A DNA stretch of 64,000 bases. Origin: Thermoleophilia bacterium. Lineage in GTDB: Bacteria > Actinomycetota > Thermoleophilia > Miltoncostaeales > Miltoncostaeaceae. The stretch covers positions 35,949 through 99,948 of the forward strand of contig JADLHW010000109.1 in assembly GCA_020848615.1 (NCBI GenBank), read 5' to 3'. Positions 17,176 to 25,100 of the stretch are shown piece after piece (position 1 is the first letter of the stretch; each line of letters opens with the position of its first letter). A program made the translations under genes and the position numbers. The notes under the pieces are model-generated. The model searched no databases, was not told where the DNA came from, and worked only from the letters and a program-made list of their open reading frames with translations.

Positions 17176-17949
17176 ATGCCGCCCGTGCCCCTGAGCCGAC
17201 CGACATTCGTCGGGATGGCTGTCCTCGTCGCCGGGCTCTCGGCGACGGGTACCGCTGTCCCCGCGACCCAGAGCGCACCTCCCGCGGCCGAGGCGGTCGC
17301 ACCCGAGGCCGGGGTCACCACCCCGCAGGTCTCCTGGGTCGCCCGCGTCCTGCTTCCCTCCGCCGGGCGCTCCGCGCCGAACGCGCGAGCCCGCGCGGTG
17401 GGCCGCGTCATGCACTACACGGCGTACTCGCGCCGGCCGAACGACCTCATGGTCACGGGGACGTTCACCGAGCCCGACGGCCGCCGCTGGGTGCGCGTGC
17501 AGCTGCCCAAGCGGCCCAACGGCGCCACCGCGTGGCTGCCGGAGTCGGCGGTGCAGCTGCGGGCGCTCACCACGCGCATCCGCGTGCGCCTGCGGTCCCG
17601 TACCGTCGAGGTCGTCCGGAACGGCAGCGTCGTGTCGCGGTTCCGCGCGGCGGTCGGCACCGGCGGGACGCCCACCCCGGTCGGCACCTTCGCCGTGCAG
17701 GACCCGGTGCACTCCAGCCCCAGCCAGCGTTCCTACCTGGGGCCGTACATCATCACCCTCACCGCGTTCTCCCCGGTGCTCCGCACCTTCATGGGCGGGC
17801 CCGGCCTCATCGCCATCCACGGCACCAGCTCCCCGCAGCTGCTGGGCCAGGCGGTGAGCCACGGCTGCATCCGCGTCTCCAACGACTCGGTCAGCAAGCT
17901 CTGGTCGGTGGTGCAGCCCGGCATGCAGGTGGAGATCACCAAAACCTGA
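17176..17949 (+). CDS. Secreted L,D-transpeptidase (YkuD domain)
   Basis: 257 aa. An N-terminal signal peptide (VGMAVLVAGLSATGTAVPA) leads to an SH3-like region (about 60-125). The YkuD domain begins IRVRLRSRTVEVVRNGSVVS and includes TPVGTFAVQDPV and the active site IAIHGTSSPQLLGQ with AVSHGCIRVSN (His215, Cys231 approximately). It forms 3-3 peptide cross-links in peptidoglycan or attaches proteins to it, outside the membrane. ATG 17176 has no Shine-Dalgarno. The upstream 100 bp are relatively AT-rich and hold a C-tract box shared loosely with two neighbouring surface-protein genes. Confidence 0.9.
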   Translation: MPPVPLSRPTFVGMAVLVAGLSATGTAVPATQSAPPAAEAVAPEAGVTTPQVSWVARVLLPSAGRSAPNARARAVGRVMHYTAYSRRPNDLMVTGTFTEPDGRRWVRVQLPKRPNGATAWLPESAVQLRALTTRIRVRLRSRTVEVVRNGSVVSRFRAAVGTGGTPTPVGTFAVQDPVHSSPSQRSYLGPYIITLTAFSPVLRTFMGGPGLIAIHGTSSPQLLGQAVSHGCIRVSNDSVSKLWSVVQPGMQVEITKT

Positions 17950-17981
17950 TGTAACGGGCGGTGCAGCTTGCCGTCTCGGCT

Positions 17982-17998
17982 TGAAACCCCCCGTTCGA
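17982..17998 (+). promoter_or_regulatory. TGAAACCCCCCGTYCGA box, copy 2
   Basis: TGAAACCCCCCGTTCGA upstream of the first Ig-like secreted protein; 16 of 17 bases match the copy at 14287. A possible -10 TAGCAT follows at 18026. Confidence 0.35.
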
Positions 17999-18044
17999 TC
18001 AGGCAGGCGCGCACGTGAGCGGCGGTAGCATCGGTCGCATCGCG

Positions 18045-20075
18045 ATGTCGTGTTCCCACCGTCGTCGCCGCACGGCCCTGTGCGGCGTTCTGGCGCTGTC
18101 CGCCCTCATGTCGGCGGCCGGTTCGGCGTTCGCTGCCCCGTCGCCGCCCACGTTTTCGTTCAGTCCGTCACCGAACGGCGCGGGGTGGACCACCTCGCCG
18201 GTCACCGTCACCGTGAGCTGCGGTGCCGGGGCCGTCGCCGATCCCGCCGCGCTGGGGCCGTTCGGCGCCGCGACGGGGTTCGTGGCGGGTTGCGTCGACC
18301 CGGTCACCCTCGAGCGCACCGACGGCGCGGGCACCTCCCCGAACGTCGACACCGCCGACCCCACGGTGCAGGCGGCGCTCTCACCGGGGGCGCCCGACGG
18401 CGCCAACGGCTGGTACCGGAGCTCGCCCCTGGTGTCGTACGTGTGCGCGGACGGCCAGTCCGGGGTCGCCGGGTGCCCGCGGCAGGAGCGCCTGCCCGAC
18501 GGGGCCGGCCCCTGGGTGCGCACCGCGACCGATGTCGCCGGCCGCTCCGGCGCCGTCGCGGTGGCCGCCAGGGTCGACACCGTGGCCCCGCCGGCACCCG
18601 CCGTGTCGGTGCCCGCCAACGGCGCGTCGTACGAGATCGGCGTGCCCCGCAACGCGGAGTTCTCCTGCGGCCCGGACGGGACCTCGGGTGTCGCGCAGTG
18701 CTCCGGCAGCTACGCCGGCGGCGCCGGCGTGGGCCCCGGGGGACGCCTGGACACCGGCGAGCCGGGCAACGCGGGCACCCTCGGGCCGCGCACCCTCACG
18801 CTGTTCAGCGTGGACGGGGCGGGGCACCGCGCAGAGCGCACCGTGTCCTACACCGTGGTCGACACCACCAAGCCCACGGCCCCGGTGCTCGCGAACCCGG
18901 CGCCCGACGCGGTGACGAGCCAGCGCAGCCCGTCGTTCACCTGGGGGGCGGCGCAGGACTCCGGCGCGGGGATGAAGGAGTACCGCATCAACATCGGCGG
19001 CAAGACGTACGCGCTGCCGGCGTCCGCGTCGATGCAGCCGGGCTTCGTGATCCCCGACGTCCTCGCCGACGGCACGTACGAGTGGCAGGTGTTCGCGGTC
19101 GACCAGGCCGGCAACGCGACGGCGTCGCCCAAGCGGCGGTTCAGGGTGGACCCGAACGCCGTGGCGCCGCCGGTGATCACCCAGGGCCCGCAGGGCGGGG
19201 CCGCGACCGCGAACCGCACCCCCACGTTCGCGTTCTCCGGGCTGGCCGGCGCGACGTTCCGCTGGCAGACGCTCGATGCGAACGACGCCTCGGTACCCGG
19301 CGGTTCGGGTTCGGGCGGCTCGCCGGTGACCCTCCCGGCGCTCGCGGACGGCACCTACTCGTTCGCCCTCACGCAGGTGAACGCCCTGGGGCTGCCGAGC
19401 GAACCGGCCGTCGCGCTGTTCCGGGTGGATACGGTGCCGCCGCCGGCGCCGCGCGTGACGGCCGCGCCGACGGTCACCGGAGACACCCAGCCGTCGTTCG
19501 CGTGGGCGGCCGGCGAGCAGGGCGGCACGTTCGCCTGGGAGGTGCTGAACCCCGCCGGTTCACGTGTGCAGGGGCCGGCGACGACACCCGACACCTCCGT
19601 GCGCCTGCCCTCGCCGCTGGGCGGCGGGGCGTACCAGTTCCGCGTGCGCCAGACCGACGGCGCCGGCAACGCGGGCCCGTGGAGCGACGCCGTGGCGTTC
19701 ACCATCGTGGGGCCGCCCGCGGGAGGCGGGAGCGTCGGCATCGGCGGCCGGGGCCTCGCCCTCCCGGCGACGAAGAACGCCAAGCGCATGTTCCCGAAGG
19801 CCGGGGCGAAGCTCCTGGCGGCGAAGGTCACGCTGCGGTGGAAGGCCACGCGGGGCGCGAAGCTCTACAACGTCCAGGTCTTCCGGCTGAAGGGCACCAA
19901 GTACGTGAAGGTGCTGTCGGCGTTCCCCCGGGCCCCGCGGTACAAGGTCCCGAAGGCGAAGCTCAAGGCCGGCCAGCGGTACGCCTGGCGGGTGTGGCCG
20001 TTCATGGGCCGCGCCAAGGCGTACGCGAAGAAGCCGTTCGGCGTGAGCTGGTTCGACACCCGTCGCGCCCGCTGA
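18045..20075 (+). CDS. Secreted multi-Ig-like repeat protein, paralog 1
   Basis: 676 aa from ATG 18045 (a GTG at 18015 adds 10 residues). TAGCAT at 18026-18031 suggests a very short leader. Signal peptide ALCGVLALSALMSAAGSAFA. Several Ig/FN3-like beta domains follow, with recurrent signatures DGTYEWQVFAVDQAGNATAS, LADGTYSFALTQVNALGLPS and GGAYQFRVRQTDGAGNAGPW. The last roughly 100 residues form a basic domain (NAKRMFPKAGAKLLAAKVTL to PFGVSWFDTRRAR) that is conserved in the next gene. Probably a surface adhesin or structural protein. Tandem with its paralog, same strand. Function not known. Confidence 0.8.
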   Translation: MSCSHRRRRTALCGVLALSALMSAAGSAFAAPSPPTFSFSPSPNGAGWTTSPVTVTVSCGAGAVADPAALGPFGAATGFVAGCVDPVTLERTDGAGTSPNVDTADPTVQAALSPGAPDGANGWYRSSPLVSYVCADGQSGVAGCPRQERLPDGAGPWVRTATDVAGRSGAVAVAARVDTVAPPAPAVSVPANGASYEIGVPRNAEFSCGPDGTSGVAQCSGSYAGGAGVGPGGRLDTGEPGNAGTLGPRTLTLFSVDGAGHRAERTVSYTVVDTTKPTAPVLANPAPDAVTSQRSPSFTWGAAQDSGAGMKEYRINIGGKTYALPASASMQPGFVIPDVLADGTYEWQVFAVDQAGNATASPKRRFRVDPNAVAPPVITQGPQGGAATANRTPTFAFSGLAGATFRWQTLDANDASVPGGSGSGGSPVTLPALADGTYSFALTQVNALGLPSEPAVALFRVDTVPPPAPRVTAAPTVTGDTQPSFAWAAGEQGGTFAWEVLNPAGSRVQGPATTPDTSVRLPSPLGGGAYQFRVRQTDGAGNAGPWSDAVAFTIVGPPAGGGSVGIGGRGLALPATKNAKRMFPKAGAKLLAAKVTLRWKATRGAKLYNVQVFRLKGTKYVKVLSAFPRAPRYKVPKAKLKAGQRYAWRVWPFMGRAKAYAKKPFGVSWFDTRRAR

Positions 20076-20154
20076 TTCCGCCACTCGGCGGACTCCCCCA
20101 AGGTCCAGCAGGCAACTCCCCTCGCGGGTCGGGCGTCGGGAGGCTTCGGCGATT

Positions 20155-20160
20155 TAGATT
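20155..20160 (+). promoter_or_regulatory. -10 box TAGATT, leaderless promoter of paralog 2
   Basis: TAGATT followed by 6 nt and the GTG start at 20167; no Shine-Dalgarno between. Confidence 0.55.
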
Positions 20161-20166
20161 CACGCC

Positions 20167-22074
20167 GTGATCAAGCCACGCCGTTCCCGAAACCGCGCGA
20201 TCATCGCCGCCACCGCCGCAGGGGCACTGCTCATCGGTGGCGCGGTCGTCGCCCTTGCCGCTCCCAGCGCCCCCACCCTGACGGGTGGTCCAGGCGTCGC
20301 GTCCGCGAGCCAGTACACCAACAACCCGGCTCCCGCGTTCACCTGGACGGGAGGCGCGGGCGGCCTCGACACCTTCGCCTGGGCTGTGGACGGCCAGCCG
20401 GCGCTCCCGGCTGCCGCGGGCACCACGGTGACCATTCCGGCGCAGGCCGATGGCGAGCACGTCTTCCGGGTGGCCGAGGCCGGTGATGTCGCCGTCGACC
20501 CCCCCGAGGATCCGCTCTCGCCGGCGGCATCGGCGACCTTCTTCGTCGACACGCATGCGCCGACGTTCTCCCGGTCGCCGCTGACGCCCTCGGCGGCCTG
20601 GATCACGGGCAATGTGACCATCACGTACACGTGCACCGACAACTCGGGTGGGTCCGGGATCCTGCCGGGCAGCTGCCCGGCCTCGCCGGGACTCCTCGAC
20701 ACACCGGCCGAGGACGGCGTCTACACCCTGGCGACGGGGAACGGCGTGCAGGACAGGGCGCTCAACCCCGCCGCCCCCATCGCCGCCGGAACGCTCAAGC
20801 GGGACTCGACCGATCCGGCGAAGCCCGCCCTCACGGGGCCGCTGCTGATCACGAACGTCCTGAACCCGACGCTCTCGTGGACCCGTGTCGAAGACGTGAC
20901 CCCGTCCGGCGTGAACCAGGTCTCCGAGATGAAGGAGTACGTCCTGACGGTCCGTCAGGGCCAGAGCGGAGGATCGGTCGTGCCGGGCTACCCCGTCACC
21001 GTCGGTCAGCCGGTCTCGGGGGCGGAGGTCAGCCAGGCCACCGTCGGGAACCTCACGAACGGGACCACCTACAACTGGACCGTGCAAGCCGTCGACAACG
21101 CCGGCAACACGAACACGTCTGCCATGGGCGTCTTCAAGGTCGACACCACGGCGCCCGACAACCCGGTCTTCTCGTCCGGGCCCACCAACGGGGCGGCGAC
21201 CAACGACAGCACGCCGAGCTTCACCTTCTCCGGCGTGGACGGCGCGACGTTCACCTGGGAGACCCGGAACAGCCTCGACGAGCTGATCACCGGCGCCGGC
21301 TTCTCCGGCACCGGGGCGCAGACCACCGTGACGCTGCCGACCCTCGCGGACGGCAACTACAGCTTCAAGGTCAAGCAGACGGCCCCGAACGCCAAGTCCA
21401 GCGGCTTCGCGACGGCCCTGTTCACCGTGGACACCACCGCGCCCGCGGCGCCGAACATCACCTCCAGCCCCGGGACCACCACCAACGCGCAGCCCTCGTT
21501 CGGCTGGAACGCGGCCGAGCAGGACGGCACGTTCGTCTGGGAGGTCACGGGTGTCGGCGGCGTGCGCGTCCAGGGCCCCGGTGAGACCTCGACGGCGGCG
21601 GTGAGCCTGCCGGTGTCGCTCAACGCGGGCAACTACGCGTTCCGGGTGCGCCAGCGCGACCGCGCGGGCAACCTCAGCGACTGGAGCGCGGGCGAGCCGT
21701 TCACGATCGTCAACCCCACCGACGCGGGGAACCCCCCGACGGGCGGTGGCGGGACCACCTCCGGCTTCCGGCCCAGCACCCGCAACGCGAAGGCCCTGCT
21801 GCCGAAGGTGGGCACCAAGATCAAGCCCGCCGCGGCGACGCTGAAGTGGAAGCGGACGAGGGGCGCGACGCTCTACAACCTGCAGATCTTCCGCATCGAC
21901 GGCACCACCTACCGGAAGGTGCACTCCGCCTTCCCGCGGGGCCTGAAGTACCGGGTGCCGAAGAAGATCCTGAAGCCCGGCCGCCGGTACGTGTGGCGCG
22001 TGTGGCCGTACCTCGGCAAGAAGAAGAAGTACACGCCGGCGCCGTTCGGGATCAGCTGGTTCGACGCGAAGTAG
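20167..22074 (+). CDS. Secreted multi-Ig-like repeat protein, paralog 2
   Basis: 635 aa. Signal peptide AIIAATAAGALLIGGAVVAL. Ig-like domains parallel those of the upstream gene: FTWTGGAGGLDTFAWAVDGQ, TYNWTVQAVDNAGNTNTSAM, FTFSGVDGATFTWETRNS, LADGNYSFKVKQTAPNAKSS and NAGNYAFRVRQRDRAGNLSD. The C-terminal 100 residues (RNAKALLPKVGTKIKPAAAT through RYVWRVWPYLGKKKKY to PFGISWFDAK) match the paralog closely. The GTG start lies 6 nt after TAGATT, so the mRNA should be leaderless, and it is transcribed separately from paralog 1. A long hairpin at 22085-22121 ends it. Confidence 0.82.
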   Translation: MIKPRRSRNRAIIAATAAGALLIGGAVVALAAPSAPTLTGGPGVASASQYTNNPAPAFTWTGGAGGLDTFAWAVDGQPALPAAAGTTVTIPAQADGEHVFRVAEAGDVAVDPPEDPLSPAASATFFVDTHAPTFSRSPLTPSAAWITGNVTITYTCTDNSGGSGILPGSCPASPGLLDTPAEDGVYTLATGNGVQDRALNPAAPIAAGTLKRDSTDPAKPALTGPLLITNVLNPTLSWTRVEDVTPSGVNQVSEMKEYVLTVRQGQSGGSVVPGYPVTVGQPVSGAEVSQATVGNLTNGTTYNWTVQAVDNAGNTNTSAMGVFKVDTTAPDNPVFSSGPTNGAATNDSTPSFTFSGVDGATFTWETRNSLDELITGAGFSGTGAQTTVTLPTLADGNYSFKVKQTAPNAKSSGFATALFTVDTTAPAAPNITSSPGTTTNAQPSFGWNAAEQDGTFVWEVTGVGGVRVQGPGETSTAAVSLPVSLNAGNYAFRVRQRDRAGNLSDWSAGEPFTIVNPTDAGNPPTGGGGTTSGFRPSTRNAKALLPKVGTKIKPAAATLKWKRTRGATLYNLQIFRIDGTTYRKVHSAFPRGLKYRVPKKILKPGRRYVWRVWPYLGKKKKYTPAPFGISWFDAK

Positions 22075-22084
22075 TGCGGGTTCG

Positions 22085-22121
22085 GCGGCCCGTTCCCCGC
22101 GCCGCGCGGGGAGGGGGCCGC
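22085..22121 (+). terminator. Terminator after paralog 2
   Basis: Two-part stem: GCGGCCC/GGGCCGC outside and TCCCCGCG/CGCGGGGA inside, separated by a 2x2 internal loop, with a 3-nt apical loop. It ends directly against the next promoter (TAGACT at 22122). Confidence 0.65.
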
Positions 22122-22127
22122 TAGACT
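22122..22127 (+). promoter_or_regulatory. -10 box TAGACT of the aminotransferase gene
   Basis: TAGACT lies 8 nt before the GTG at 22136, which predicts a leaderless or near-leaderless transcript. Confidence 0.5.
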
Positions 22128-22135
22128 CCCGCCCC

Positions 22136-23224
22136 GTGTCCAACGCCATCTCATTCGCCCGTGGGGCCCCGGCCCCCGAGGCGCTCTCAGCCGACCTGAT
22201 CGCCACCTGCACCGCCGACGCCCTCCGGGCGGACGGCACGCGGGTGCTCTCCTACGGAACCGGGAACGGGTACCCCCCGTTGCGCGAGGTGCTTGCCGCC
22301 GAGCACGGCGTGGGTGCCGATCAGGTCTTCGTCACCAACGGTTCCCTGCAGGGCTTCGTGTTCATGCTCGAGACCCTGCTCACCCCCGGCGACCTGGTCG
22401 CCGTGGAGGCGCCCACGTACGACCGGGCGCTGCTGCAGCTCAGGCTGCACGGCATGGAGGTCCTCCCCATCCCCGTCCAGGCGGACGGCATGGACGTGGA
22501 CGCCCTCGCGGCCCACTGCGCCGCCGGCAGGGTGCCGAAGCTGCTGTACACGATCACGAACTTCCAGAACCCGTCCGGCGCGACGCTGTCGGCCGGCAAG
22601 CGCGCCGCCCTGCTCGCGCTCGTCGAGCGGTACGGGTTCGGGGTCCTGGAGGACGACCCGTACGGGAAGCTCCGGTTCGAGGGCGACGCGCTGCCCGGCG
22701 TGTTCGCGCAGGACCAGAGCGGGAAGGTGATGTTCACCTCATCGTTCTCCAAGACCGTCGCCCCCGGCCTGCGGGTGGGCTACATCGTCGCGCCGAAGGA
22801 CGCGGCGGCGAAGCTCACGGCGGCGGCGTCCCGCACGTACATCTCCCCGTCGCTCCTCGCGGAGGGCGCCATCCACCAGCTCATCATCGGCGGCCACCTG
22901 CCCGGCAACATCGCGAAGGTCACGGCGCTCATGAAGGAACGCTGCGACGCGATGACCGCCGGCCTCGTGCACATGCCGCAGGGCACGAGCTGCACCCCGC
23001 CGCTCGGCGGGTTCTTCATGTGGATGGAGCTGCCCGAGGGCATGTCCGCCGACGCGCTGTTCCAGCCGGCGGTGGACGCGGGCATCACGTACGTGAAGGG
23101 CAGCGACTGCTTCCTGGAGGGCGGCGAGCGCACCCTCCGGCTCGCGTACAGCGGCGTGTCCCCGGCGGAGATCGCGGAGGGCATGGAGCGGCTCGGCGCG
23201 GTCTTCGCGGCCGCGAAGCGGTAG
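22136..23224 (+). CDS. PLP-dependent fold-type I aminotransferase (LysN/MocR-domain type)
   Basis: 362 aa. Begins MSNAISFARGAPAPEALSAD, as in 2-aminoadipate/aromatic aminotransferases. Landmarks: LSYGTGNGYPPLREVLAAEH, VTNGSLQGFVFMLETLL, YTITNFQNPSGATLS (Asn/Pro pocket), LEDDPYGKLRF (Asp-Tyr that contact PLP) and SSFSKTVAPGLRVGY with the Schiff-base lysine. FLEGGERTLRLAYSGVSPAE is the C-terminal carboxylate-binding part. No DNA-binding domain precedes it, so it is an enzyme rather than a MocR regulator. The substrate could be aminoadipate or an aromatic or branched amino acid; context does not decide. Confidence 0.88.
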   Translation: MSNAISFARGAPAPEALSADLIATCTADALRADGTRVLSYGTGNGYPPLREVLAAEHGVGADQVFVTNGSLQGFVFMLETLLTPGDLVAVEAPTYDRALLQLRLHGMEVLPIPVQADGMDVDALAAHCAAGRVPKLLYTITNFQNPSGATLSAGKRAALLALVERYGFGVLEDDPYGKLRFEGDALPGVFAQDQSGKVMFTSSFSKTVAPGLRVGYIVAPKDAAAKLTAAASRTYISPSLLAEGAIHQLIIGGHLPGNIAKVTALMKERCDAMTAGLVHMPQGTSCTPPLGGFFMWMELPEGMSADALFQPAVDAGITYVKGSDCFLEGGERTLRLAYSGVSPAEIAEGMERLGAVFAAAKR

Positions 23225-23230
23225 ACCGGC

Positions 23231-23527
23231 GTGACGGGCGGGCCTCCGGGGGGCGGGACCTCCCCGCAGGGGGGCCCGCCCCAGCGCCCGCGCATCGACG
23301 AGGGGGACGCCCGGCGCCTGGGCATCATCGGCGCGATCGTCCTCGGCATCGCCCTGCTGCTGATCTTCATCGTGGAGAACAGCCGCGAGGTGAAGGTGTC
23401 GTTCGTGTTCTTCGAGGCCCGGATGTCGCTCATCTGGGTCATCGTGCTGTCCGCGGTGACGGGCTGGGTGGTGGGGTTCCTCCTCGCCCGCCTCATCAAG
23501 CGGCGGTTCCTCAGCCGCCCGGACTGA
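23231..23527 (+). CDS. LapA-domain (DUF1049) small membrane protein
   Basis: 98 aa. A Gly/Pro-rich cytoplasmic N-terminus (about 30 residues) is followed by two helices, LGIIGAIVLGIALLLIFIVE and LIWVIVLSAVTGWVVGFLLA, joined by NSREVKVSFVFFEARM, and ends RLIKRRFLSRPD. This is the typical LapA/DUF1049 layout: NS-x-V-x-(V/I)-F-FF between two helices. GTG start 6 bp after the aminotransferase stop, so probably co-transcribed. The 3' end overlaps the convergent MOSC gene by 17 bp. Confidence 0.75.
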   Translation: MTGGPPGGGTSPQGGPPQRPRIDEGDARRLGIIGAIVLGIALLLIFIVENSREVKVSFVFFEARMSLIWVIVLSAVTGWVVGFLLARLIKRRFLSRPD

Positions 23528-24167
23528 CCTCCGCCAGGCGCTTCCCGAGCCACGTGCGCCAGCCGGGCTGCAGGAGGTCGCCGGGGGCGAGGGCGGCGCG
23601 GAACTCCTCGGCGGTGCCGCCGTCGCGGTGCAGCCGGCCCAGGAACGCCATGGTCACGTCGTACGTGCCGCGGCCCGCGCGTGTCATCGCGTCGCCGGCC
23701 GCGACGGGGCCCGTCTCCAGCACCCGCACGTAGAACCCCAGGCGCCCGGCCTCCGCGAACCGCGGGACGAACCGCTTGTCGCCCATGCGGATGCCGAGCT
23801 TGAAGCACGGCGTGCGGGGGATCGTGGCCTCCACCAGCACCGGCCCGATGCGGAACCGGTCGCCCACCCGCACCTCGGCGTCCGGGAACCCGGTGATCGT
23901 GAGGTTCTCCCCGAACGTCGCCGGCGGCAGCTCGCGGCCGAGCTCCGCCGCCCACCACGCGTAGTCGTCGGCGCTGTACAGGTACGCCGCCATGAACGGT
24001 CCCCCGTGCACCGACCGGTCCGCCTGCCCGTCGCCGTCCAGCCCCTCGGGCCCCAGCATGACGGGCCCGTCGACCGGAGCCTTGAAGATCCCCGTCATCA
24101 CGGCCGACCCCGCGTGCGGCACCTCGCGGGGCATGCCCGTGTTCACCGACACCACGCGCTCCGACAC
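23511..24167 (-). CDS. MOSC-domain protein (YiiM-like)
   Basis: 218 aa from GTG 24167, preceded by GGGGAGG; an ATG nine codons upstream lacks a Shine-Dalgarno. YiiM/MOSC landmarks: VNTGMPREVPHAG, LDGDGQADRSVHGGPFMAAY, FGENLTITGF, VRVGDRFRIGPVLVEAT and the conserved cysteine in IPRTPCFKLGIRMGDKRF. MOSC proteins use the cysteine with a molybdenum cofactor or sulfur; YiiM reduces N-hydroxylated compounds. Divergent from the AlkA-type gene with only 39 bp between starts. Confidence 0.85.
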   Translation of the reverse strand: MSERVVSVNTGMPREVPHAGSAVMTGIFKAPVDGPVMLGPEGLDGDGQADRSVHGGPFMAAYLYSADDYAWWAAELGRELPPATFGENLTITGFPDAEVRVGDRFRIGPVLVEATIPRTPCFKLGIRMGDKRFVPRFAEAGRLGFYVRVLETGPVAAGDAMTRAGRGTYDVTMAFLGRLHRDGGTAEEFRAALAPGDLLQPGWRTWLGKRLAEVSPGG

Positions 24168-24206
24168 CGGACCTCCCCTCGCCGACCGCGTCATGCTGCC
24201 ACGAGG

Positions 24207-25091
24207 ATGACCACGGAGGACCGCATCACCCCCGCGGGGCCGTACAGCCTCGCCCGTTCGGCGGCGACGGGCGGCTGCCCCACCCGCCGCCTCGCACGCG
24301 GGGCGCTCGTGCTGGCGCTGGATGCGGACGGCGGACCGGCCATCGCCGCCGTCTCCCAGGCCGCGGACGGTGCGCTCCTGGTGCGCCTCGACGGCCCCGA
24401 CCCGGCGTCCGCCATGGACCTGCTGCGCCGCTGCCTCGCGGTGGACGTCGACCCCACGCCGTTCTACGAGATGGTCCGCGACGACCCGGTCCTGGGCCCC
24501 GGCACCCGCCGGCTGCGCGGCATGCGGCCCCTCCCGCTCATGTCCGCCGCCCACGCGCTGCTGCGCGGCGTGGCCGGCCAGCTCGTGCGGCAGTCCGACG
24601 CCCGCCGCATCGAGTTCGCCGCGGTGCGGGCCGTCGGCCGAGCTCACGGCGGCCTGCACCTGCCGCTGCGCACCGGGGAGCTGCGCCGGGTGACGGTGCC
24701 GATGCTGCAGTCCGCCGGGATGGCGCGGCGGCGGGCCGAGGCGCTGGTGCGCGCCGTGCGGGCCACCGTACCCGACGGCCTCGCCGCGCTGCCCACCGGC
24801 GCGGTCGTCGCCCGGCTGTGCGCGCAGCCCGGCATCGGGCCGTGGACCGCCGGGGTGGTGTGCACCCTCGGGCTCGGCCGGCTGGACCACGGCGTCGTGG
24901 GGGACCTCGGCCTGGTGCGGCACATGTCGCACGCCGAGGGGCGCCTGGTCGAGGCCGATGAGACGGCGGCCCTCCTGGACCGGTACGCCCCGTTCCAGGC
25001 GCTCGCCGCGATGTACCTCATCGCCGGGAGCCCCGCGGCGCGCATCCATGCGCCCCCGGCCGAGGTCGCGCGCGCGGCGCGGCGCGCATAG
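24207..25091 (+). CDS. DNA-3-methyladenine glycosylase II-like (AlkA-type HhH-GPD)
   Basis: 294 aa. An N-terminal AlkA-like domain is followed by the HhH-GPD fold: ADPTPFYEMVRDD-like helix (VDPTPFYEMVRDDPVLGP), LLRGVAGQLVRQSDARRIE, the hairpin LCAQPGIGPWTAGVVCTLGL and the catalytic aspartate in HGVVGDLGLVRHM. It would excise alkylated bases in base-excision repair. The helix-hairpin-helix PGIGPWTA is clear. The catalytic region reads GDLGL where AlkA has a Pro-x-x-D-L pattern, so it is a divergent member. ATG 24207, probably expressed from the short divergent region shared with the MOSC gene. Confidence 0.8.
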   Translation: MTTEDRITPAGPYSLARSAATGGCPTRRLARGALVLALDADGGPAIAAVSQAADGALLVRLDGPDPASAMDLLRRCLAVDVDPTPFYEMVRDDPVLGPGTRRLRGMRPLPLMSAAHALLRGVAGQLVRQSDARRIEFAAVRAVGRAHGGLHLPLRTGELRRVTVPMLQSAGMARRRAEALVRAVRATVPDGLAALPTGAVVARLCAQPGIGPWTAGVVCTLGLGRLDHGVVGDLGLVRHMSHAEGRLVEADETAALLDRYAPFQALAAMYLIAGSPAARIHAPPAEVARAARRA

Positions 25092-25094
25092 GCT
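25089..25094 (+). promoter_or_regulatory. -10 box TAGGCT, leaderless promoter
   Basis: TAGGCT overlaps the glycosylase stop (TAG) and lies 6 nt before ATG 25101; the spacer is six cytosines, so no Shine-Dalgarno is possible. Confidence 0.55.
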
Positions 25095-25100
25095 CCCCCC

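Noticed and set aside
20002..22239. Minus-strand 745-codon frame opposite the Ig-like paralogs
   Set aside because: Composition is a mirror of the plus-strand codons, with no domain signals; the plus strand has signal peptides and Ig repeats.
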